A stretch of 9,860 nucleotides of DNA. It comes from Desulfosporosinus sp. (GTDB lineage Bacteria > Bacillota > Desulfitobacteriia > Desulfitobacteriales > Desulfitobacteriaceae). The stretch lies in assembly GCA_016278585.1 (NCBI GenBank), contig JADQBO010000382.1:1-9860 (forward strand), given 5' to 3'. Position numbers and translations under genes: made by a program. Below, piece after piece: positions 5,205-9,860 of the stretch (the stretch's first letter is position 1; every line of letters begins with the position of its first letter). The notes beneath the pieces were generated by a model. It ran no database searches. It was given only the letters and a program-made list of their open reading frames with translations, and was not told where the DNA came from.

Positions 5205-6425
5205 ATGGCTAATCTACAAAATGAATGTTGTAACGCTAACGATAGCAGCAACAATTTTGAAGCTGAGAGAATTTGCATTCTAGAATACCTAGAGGTTGTT
5301 TTATGTGGCTGGAAGCTGATAACAATATTGACCGTTTTGGCATTTGTTTTGTCATTGGTTATTAGTATTAGTTTGCCAAATGTCTACAAAGCAACAACGC
5401 GCATTCTTCCGCCACAGCAAGATTCTGGATTGCTAGGTCTTATGTTAGGGCAAGCAGGTTCTTTTGGTGGTGTAGGACCATTGGCGACAGATCTGCTGGG
5501 TAAAGCGAATCCTGCAGATATGTACGTTAGTATTATGACAAGTGAGGCTATAAGTGATAAGATTATTGATAAATTCAATTTAATGAAGGTATACAACGAG
5601 AAATACCGCATTGATGCATACAAAGTACTTGATAATAATATTGATATTCTTGCTGGTAAGAAGGATGGTATAATTACAATATCTGTTGAGGACGAAGATC
5701 CGCAGCGAGCTGCCAATATTGCTAATGCTTATGTAAATGAACTGAGTAATCTTTTAGTTCAACTAAATTCGAAGGAGTCAGCGCAAAATAGAGTATTTTA
5801 CGAAGAGAGACTTGCTAAGGCAAAAGTTGATTTAGCTCGATCGGAAGACAATCTAAAGCAATTTCAGACAAAATATAAAGTCGTGTCAGTAGCTGATCAG
5901 GCACAAGCAGCAATTTCTAATATTGCTCAACTGAATGCTCAGTTGATCGCCCAAGAAATTCAATTATCAAATCTTAGAAAACAATTTACTGAAGATAGTC
6001 TAGAGGTAAAAAACGTTAAATCAACCATTAATGGACTGAGGAATCAAATATCTCGAATTGAAAGTCGTGAAGCCGGAGGTGCTATCCCGAATATGGGGTT
6101 GATTCCTGAGTTAGGACAACAGTATTTTCGCCTTATGCGAGAATTTAAAGTCCAAGAAGCGATTGTAGATTTACTTACAAAACAATTTGAGTCAGCAAAA
6201 CTCGGCGAACTTAAGGATTCATATTATGTACAAATAATCCAAACTGCACGGGTTCCTGACAAAAAATCTAAGCCAAAACGTAGTATGATAGTTGCTATGT
6301 CCACAGTTATAACATTTGGCTTTGGTATCCTATCAGTAATAATTATGCATATGCTATCGAAACTACCAAGTAACGAGCTTGTTGTATGGAACAGGATAAA
6401 GTCAAGAGTAGTTAAAAGAATATAA
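5205..6425 (+). CDS. Wzz-type polysaccharide chain-length determinant (co-polymerase)
   Basis: The protein has 406 residues. ATG 5205 follows GCGAGGA with a 4-base spacer. It has the two-membrane-segment layout of Wzz/polysaccharide co-polymerases: TM1 about 38-57 (LITILTVLAFVLSLVISISL), a large periplasmic region, then TM2 about 361-383. The Wzz N-terminal domain runs from about 25 ('EYLEVVLCGWKLI') through 'VYKATTRILPPQ'. A predicted coiled coil covers about 190-300 (repeated K/E/L/Q, 'LNAQLIAQEIQLSNLRKQ'). The GNVR-type region before TM2 ends in a proline/basic stretch, 'RVPDKKSKPKRS' (about 349-360). No C-terminal tyrosine-kinase domain follows, so it is a kinase-less type. It sits in the inner membrane and controls polymer length with the Wzy polymerase. 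It starts about 100 bases after the IS and lies 23 bases before the dehydrogenase gene, with which it is probably co-transcribed. Confidence 0.9.
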   Translation: MANLQNECCNANDSSNNFEAERICILEYLEVVLCGWKLITILTVLAFVLSLVISISLPNVYKATTRILPPQQDSGLLGLMLGQAGSFGGVGPLATDLLGKANPADMYVSIMTSEAISDKIIDKFNLMKVYNEKYRIDAYKVLDNNIDILAGKKDGIITISVEDEDPQRAANIANAYVNELSNLLVQLNSKESAQNRVFYEERLAKAKVDLARSEDNLKQFQTKYKVVSVADQAQAAISNIAQLNAQLIAQEIQLSNLRKQFTEDSLEVKNVKSTINGLRNQISRIESREAGGAIPNMGLIPELGQQYFRLMREFKVQEAIVDLLTKQFESAKLGELKDSYYVQIIQTARVPDKKSKPKRSMIVAMSTVITFGFGILSVIIMHMLSKLPSNELVVWNRIKSRVVKRI

Positions 6426-6448
6426 ATGTAGCCACTTAAGGAGTCATA

Positions 6449-7675
6449 ATGGAAAGTAAGAAAGTATCTGTAATAGGTTTAGGATATATTGGACTTCCAA
6501 CTGCGGCGCTATTCGCTTCAAGAAAAATAAGAGTAGTTGGCGTTGATATAAATATGGAAGTTGTAGATACAATAAACCGCGGCGAGATACACATAGTCGA
6601 ACCAGATCTTGATATGCTCGTAAATGCAGCTGTAGTTGGCGGTTATCTTCGAGCAACTACTTCTCCTGAGGCGTCCGATGCGTTCATAATTGCTGTGCCA
6701 ACGCCTTTCAGGGATGGAAAGAAGCCCGACTTAAGCTATGTGGAGACTGCTACTAGAATGATTGCTGATGTACTGAAGAAGGGGGATTTGGTAATTTTGG
6801 AATCAACCTCACCAGTCGGAACTACAGAACAAGTGGCAGAATGGCTAGCCGCAGCAAGACAAGACCTGACCTTTCCGCATCAAGTTGGTGAATCATCAGA
6901 TATTAGGTTAGCGCATTGCCCGGAGCGGGTGTTACCTGGACAAATATTGCGTGAATTAGTCCAAAATGATCGAGTAATTGGTGGAATAACTCAGAAATGT
7001 TCAGCTGAAGCAGTTAAATTGTATAAAGCCGTTGTCAATGGTGAATGCATTGTGTCTGACGCACGAACTGCTGAAATGTGCAAATTAACAGAAAATAGCT
7101 ATCGAGATGTGAATATTGCATTTGCGAATGAATTATCACTTATTTGCGATCAGCTTGGTATTAATGTTTGGGAGCTAATCAGGCTAGCGAATCGACATCC
7201 ACGGGTCGATATACTTCAGCCTGGTCCTGGTGTAGGTGGTCATTGTATTGCTGTCGACCCGTGGTTCATAGTAAGCAAAACCCCCGATAAAGCACGTCTC
7301 ATCCGAATGGCGAGAGAGGTCAACGATGATAAGCCGTATTGGGTTGTTGAAAAGATCAAAACAAAGGCTACCAGATTTAAGCACCCAGTAATTGGTTGTT
7401 TAGGCATAACTTTCAAAGCAAATATTGATGACCTAAGAGAGTCGCCAGCCTTAGAGATAGTTCGTGACCTTATGGCTTCTGATGTAGGGCATATACTTGT
7501 GTGCGATCCTCATTGCACAAATATGGAGTTGGAATTTCCTATTGTCGAATTAAATGAAGTTGTAGTATCTGCAGATATATTAGTTGTTCTTGTTGATCAT
7601 CAAGAATTCAAAAACATAAGACCAGATACCCTAAAAGAAAAAATTATTATTGATACACGAGGTATTTGGAGTTAG
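6449..7675 (+). CDS. wecC: UDP-N-acetyl-D-mannosamine 6-dehydrogenase
   Basis: The protein has 408 residues. ATG 6449 is preceded by AAGGAG (6438-6443). It oxidises UDP-ManNAc to UDP-ManNAc-uronate with two NAD+ in the cytoplasm. The Rossmann motif 'VIGLGYIGLP' (8-17) binds NAD; 'ESTSPVGTT' (118-126) and 'HCPERVLPG' (156-164) are family signatures. 'KLTENSYRDVNIAFANE' (211-227) holds the conserved Lys and Asn, and 'GPGVGGHCIAVDPWF' carries the catalytic Cys266. The C-terminal UDP-binding domain ('GITFKANIDDLRESPA') is complete. 'PERVLPG' and 'NRHPRVDILQPGPGVGGHCIAVDPWF' favour WecC over UDP-glucose or UDP-GlcNAc (WbpA) dehydrogenases. The matching 2-epimerase (WecB) is not in the window. It predicts ManNAcA, or a sugar derived from it, in the polymer. 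Length and all key residues are intact. Confidence 0.92.
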   Translation: MESKKVSVIGLGYIGLPTAALFASRKIRVVGVDINMEVVDTINRGEIHIVEPDLDMLVNAAVVGGYLRATTSPEASDAFIIAVPTPFRDGKKPDLSYVETATRMIADVLKKGDLVILESTSPVGTTEQVAEWLAAARQDLTFPHQVGESSDIRLAHCPERVLPGQILRELVQNDRVIGGITQKCSAEAVKLYKAVVNGECIVSDARTAEMCKLTENSYRDVNIAFANELSLICDQLGINVWELIRLANRHPRVDILQPGPGVGGHCIAVDPWFIVSKTPDKARLIRMAREVNDDKPYWVVEKIKTKATRFKHPVIGCLGITFKANIDDLRESPALEIVRDLMASDVGHILVCDPHCTNMELEFPIVELNEVVVSADILVVLVDHQEFKNIRPDTLKEKIIIDTRGIWS

Positions 7676-7684
7676 GCTGAAACC

Positions 7685-7692
7685 AAAGGTGG
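7685..7692 (+). promoter_or_regulatory. Ribosome binding site supporting a GTG start
   Basis: AAAGGTGG ends 3 bases before GTG 7696 (6 bases if AAGG is the core). No ATG start exists in frame nearby before the conserved N-terminus, so the GTG start is preferred. Confidence 0.55.
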
Positions 7693-7695
7693 ATT

Positions 7696-8919
7696 GTGAT
7701 TAATCTCGAGGCAACTAAACATAAAATAAGAAGTCACGCATCATTTGGTGTAATGGCTATTGGAGCTATTTCGATATTTGTCATAAATTTTGTACTTAAG
7801 CACGTAATGGGACCAGCTGATTACGGCAAATATACTGTACTGATGACGTATTTGTCAGCGCTGATTTCTTTTGGTTTTTTAGGCTTCGACCAAATAGTTG
7901 TTAGATTGTCAAATGTTGTGGATCAGATTGTCTATATCAATCGCAAATTAATATATTACATCTTAATATCTGGATTAATTACCGCCTTGTTTGCAGCTTG
8001 TATTGCGTATTTAACCTATATAGCGACAGATTCGTTTATACAATTGTTTGTAATATTCTTGCTCAGTAATTTTATTTATTTAGTGTCTACTGTGAATCGA
8101 CTCAAGTCACAATTTGTTCTTTCACAAGTATGTAGTCACGCATGGAAGTTTTTCTTATTGTTTTATGTAATTAATGCAGTTGTCACTTCTGGCAAGCTAA
8201 CTTATCTTGAAGTTACGTTTGCAATAACTATCAGTATGATATTTTGCGGGCTCATCGCGTTAGTTACCTGTTGTAGATCAAAGATTAGAGGGTGCGATGA
8301 TACAAATAATAACTCAAAATTATTGGTTGGATTTATATTGTCAATAGCAATCATTACTTATTTGAATTATTTTGATAGACTCATAATCAATAATAAGGTC
8401 GGACTGATAGAGGTTGGCGATTACTTTTATTTGCAGAACTTTTTTAGTTATCCATTTGTATTAATTAGTACGTACGTTGGATTTAAAGAAATGATCTACT
8501 TTAAGACCCATATTTCTATGGATATTGTAAGAACAAAGATCATTCATGCAATTAAGTTGGGAATCGCATTGTTGCTGCTAATAACAGTTATGGTTACTGT
8601 GGTACAATTAAAATATCACAATTTGTCGGTTACTGTTTATGATGCACCGCTAATTATTATTATGAGTATTACTTCTGTTATACGCCTAATATATTCAGTA
8701 CTATCATCAGTCATGGGTGCTATCGGTACTAGTCATGCCGTTTTAACAAGTAACATTGTGTCAGGAGTATCTGTATTAGTTGGTACGTTGATAGTTATAG
8801 CATACTTAAAATCAATTATTATGATTGCATTTATATTTGCAGTATTTTGGACTATCAGAACTATAACATATTATTATCAAATACGAGGATTTATATATGA
8901 ATATCGCGAGAGCGATTAG
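7696..8919 (+). CDS. wzx: Wzx-type polysaccharide repeat-unit flippase
   Basis: The protein has 407 residues from a GTG start, 20 bases after the dehydrogenase stop. It is highly hydrophobic, with about 12 membrane segments by eye. The N-terminal 'GPADYGKYTVLMTYLSALISFGFLGFDQIVVRL' (about 39-71) is the conserved early region of the polysaccharide transport/MOP-fold flippases, where the 'GLDQ.lvR'-like element follows TM2. 'NYFDRLIINNKVGLIEVGDYFYLQNFF' in the middle is the matching start of the second half, like the 'lDrlil....g..evGyY' motif. These proteins move undecaprenyl-linked repeat units across the inner membrane. Wzx sequences are poorly conserved, so the call rests on topology, the two motifs and location in the operon. 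The last 23 bases overlap the next gene in another frame, indicating translational coupling. The gene is strongly AT-rich. Confidence 0.82.
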   Translation: MINLEATKHKIRSHASFGVMAIGAISIFVINFVLKHVMGPADYGKYTVLMTYLSALISFGFLGFDQIVVRLSNVVDQIVYINRKLIYYILISGLITALFAACIAYLTYIATDSFIQLFVIFLLSNFIYLVSTVNRLKSQFVLSQVCSHAWKFFLLFYVINAVVTSGKLTYLEVTFAITISMIFCGLIALVTCCRSKIRGCDDTNNNSKLLVGFILSIAIITYLNYFDRLIINNKVGLIEVGDYFYLQNFFSYPFVLISTYVGFKEMIYFKTHISMDIVRTKIIHAIKLGIALLLLITVMVTVVQLKYHNLSVTVYDAPLIIIMSITSVIRLIYSVLSSVMGAIGTSHAVLTSNIVSGVSVLVGTLIVIAYLKSIIMIAFIFAVFWTIRTITYYYQIRGFIYEYRESD

Positions 8920-9400
8920 GCACGAAATATTGATGTGGATCCAGTTTGTTGTAAAATACATTCCTGGTCGCACAGGCTGTTGGATTAGAAATATTCTTTA
9001 TCCGTACCGATGCGGCAATAATGTCACCATTTGGGATGGTGTTCAAATCGACAAACCGTCCAACTTGGTAATAGGTAATAACGTCTCGATAAATAGAGGT
9101 TCTTTTATTAACGCAGAAGGTGGTGTATTTATTGGAAGTGATGTATTGATAGGCCCTAACGTGATTATATATTCTCAAAATCATAATTTTACGGGTGAGG
9201 AGTTAACAAGGCTCTGTGGGTATCAAAAAGCCCCTGTTGTCATTGAAGATAACGTATGGATTGCGTCTGGGTGTATTCTGTTACCTGGAATTAAATTGGG
9301 TAAGGGATGTGTTGTTGGTGCTGGTAGTATCGTAACACGAGATGTTCCTCCTAAGTGTTTGGCTCTCGGCAGTCCGGCAAGAGTTGTCAAGGAACTGTAA
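8897..9400 (+). CDS. Hexapeptide-repeat O-acyltransferase (WcaF/maltose acetyltransferase-like)
   Basis: The protein has 167 residues. ATG 8897 follows GAGGAT (8885-8890) with a 6-base spacer and overlaps the flippase gene by 23 bases. A left-handed beta-helix is evident from [LIV]-G-x4 repeats ('VIGNNVSI', 'VFIGSDVLIGPNVII', 'VVIEDNVWIASGCILLPGIKLGKGCVVGAGSIV'). The catalytic His is expected in 'YSQNHNF' (H96), with the loop insertion after it that carries substrate contacts. The C-terminal 'TRDVPPKCLALGSPARVVKEL' is the usual acetyl-CoA-site ending. It probably transfers acetyl from acetyl-CoA to a sugar hydroxyl of the repeat unit in the cytoplasm; the exact sugar cannot be told. The N-terminal 35 residues are partly hydrophobic and precede the helix, as in many polysaccharide-locus acyltransferases. 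Alternative: an N-acyltransferase for an amino sugar. Confidence 0.88.
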   Translation: MNIARAIRHEILMWIQFVVKYIPGRTGCWIRNILYPYRCGNNVTIWDGVQIDKPSNLVIGNNVSINRGSFINAEGGVFIGSDVLIGPNVIIYSQNHNFTGEELTRLCGYQKAPVVIEDNVWIASGCILLPGIKLGKGCVVGAGSIVTRDVPPKCLALGSPARVVKEL

Positions 9401-9402
9401 AC

Positions 9403-9444
9403 ATGATTGTCACTATATACAGTTATAATAATGCAACGCGATAG
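9403..9444 (+). other. Possible 13-codon minicistron overlapping the next gene's start
   Basis: ATG 9403 opens a 13-codon frame (MIVTIYSYNNATR) ending at TAG 9442-9444. AAGGA (9389-9393) lies 9 bases before it, whereas the ATG at 9431 of the membrane-protein gene has no Shine-Dalgarno. The short frame ends 14 bases past that ATG, so ribosomes finishing it could restart there (coupling). Alternatively it is the true N-terminus separated by a frameshift. Confidence 0.3.
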
Positions 9445-9860
9445 ATTTCAGCGAATCGTCATAACATTTACGGCAATTATTGCGACAAGTTTCTTGTGTA
9501 TTGCTAGTTCTCTTCTCGCTTTGAGCGTTCTTGCAGGATTTATAGTAGTTTATGGGTTGGTATTCGATAAAGAGAGTATTACTCATCCAGTCTATGTAAT
9601 ATCTGGTCTAGTGGGTTTTTACTTTATTTTCGGCTCATTGAATATTTCAACCTATAGAGGAGAGATATCAGAGCACACATGTTTACTTGAATATATGTTT
9701 TTATGTTCGATGATAATCGGTGTTCTAATTTATGATATTAAACCTAACGAACATGCACCCATACATTTAAAAGTACCAAATTTACTTTTGATTTTAGCTG
9801 GACTACCAGCCTTTGTCGGTTTGTTGTGGATTGGACTTTCACCTGGCTTTCCTCTATTTG
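9431..9860 (+). CDS. Multi-spanning membrane protein, possible Wzy-type polymerase (3' end outside window)
   Basis: The frame is open from ATG 9431 to the window's end (143 codons, no stop). It is very hydrophobic: a long hydrophobic stretch about 9-45 (probably two segments), another near 60-75 ('VISGLVGFYFIFGSL'), then 'LLEYMFLCSMIIGVLIYDI' and 'LLLILAGLPAFVGLLWIGL'. Hydrophilic turns carry charged residues. Position after flippase and acyltransferase genes in a Wzx/Wzy-type operon makes an oligosaccharide repeat-unit polymerase (Wzy) or an O-antigen-ligase-like protein most likely. There is no conserved motif in the visible part to prove it, since Wzy sequences are very diverse. The start is uncertain: no Shine-Dalgarno precedes 9431, and a TTG at 9407 in the same frame would add eight residues. 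Confidence 0.6.
   Translation, partial: MQRDRFQRIVITFTAIIATSFLCIASSLLALSVLAGFIVVYGLVFDKESITHPVYVISGLVGFYFIFGSLNISTYRGEISEHTCLLEYMFLCSMIIGVLIYDIKPNEHAPIHLKVPNLLLILAGLPAFVGLLWIGLSPGFPLF

Noticed and set aside
1..9860. CRISPR array, tRNA, rRNA or c-di-GMP riboswitch
   Set aside because: No regularly spaced repeats, cloverleaf-like sequence or GEMM-type conserved core was seen on reading the intergenic stretches.

Overview
The window looks like part of a deltaproteobacterial, Geobacter-like chromosome. This assignment rests on three things: envelope proteins with the glycine-rich repeat and terminal 'GGY' module that I associate with Geobacteraceae, an IS4-type transposase with an N-terminal DUF4372-like region, and good Shine-Dalgarno sequences throughout. 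It is inference from family resemblance; no marker gene is present. Base composition is visibly mosaic. Positions 1-2423 are moderately GC-rich, about 2965-3780 and 5110-9860 are clearly AT-rich, and the insertion sequence between those two AT-rich blocks is GC-rich again.

Left part (1-2474): three secreted or envelope proteins on the + strand. First is the C-terminal 177 residues of a protein whose start lies outside the window. Second is a 334-residue exported protein with a related C-terminal half. Third is a 234-residue exported protein whose C-terminus resembles tail-fibre-like collar sequences. A strong rho-independent terminator (2448-2474) closes the group. A perfect sigma-54-type -24/-12 element lies inside the 3' end of the second gene, correctly placed to drive the third gene separately.

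Middle (2475-5204): a roughly 540-base stretch without a clear gene contains one frame broken by a TAG, possibly a decayed gene. It is followed by a GTG-started SAM-dependent methyltransferase. Next comes a complete insertion sequence of about 1.3 kb with 18-bp perfect inverted ends. Its transposase gene is broken by a nonsense codon inside the catalytic Y-R-E-K signature, so the copy is probably non-autonomous.

Right part (5205-9860): a compact polysaccharide operon of the Wzx/Wzy type. The order is a Wzz-type chain-length regulator, a WecC-type UDP-ManNAc 6-dehydrogenase, a Wzx-type flippase, a hexapeptide-repeat O-acyltransferase overlapping the flippase gene, and the start of a multi-spanning membrane protein, possibly the Wzy polymerase, that runs off the window. 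Together they would make UDP-ManNAcA, acylate a sugar unit, flip the lipid-linked repeat and control polymer length. The methyltransferase upstream probably belongs to the same locus, now separated from it by the IS. I found no RNA genes, CRISPR array or clearly new system. The most unusual signals are the intragenic sigma-54 element, the nonsense-disabled transposase with ambiguous palindromic ends, and the paired cysteine-containing envelope modules.
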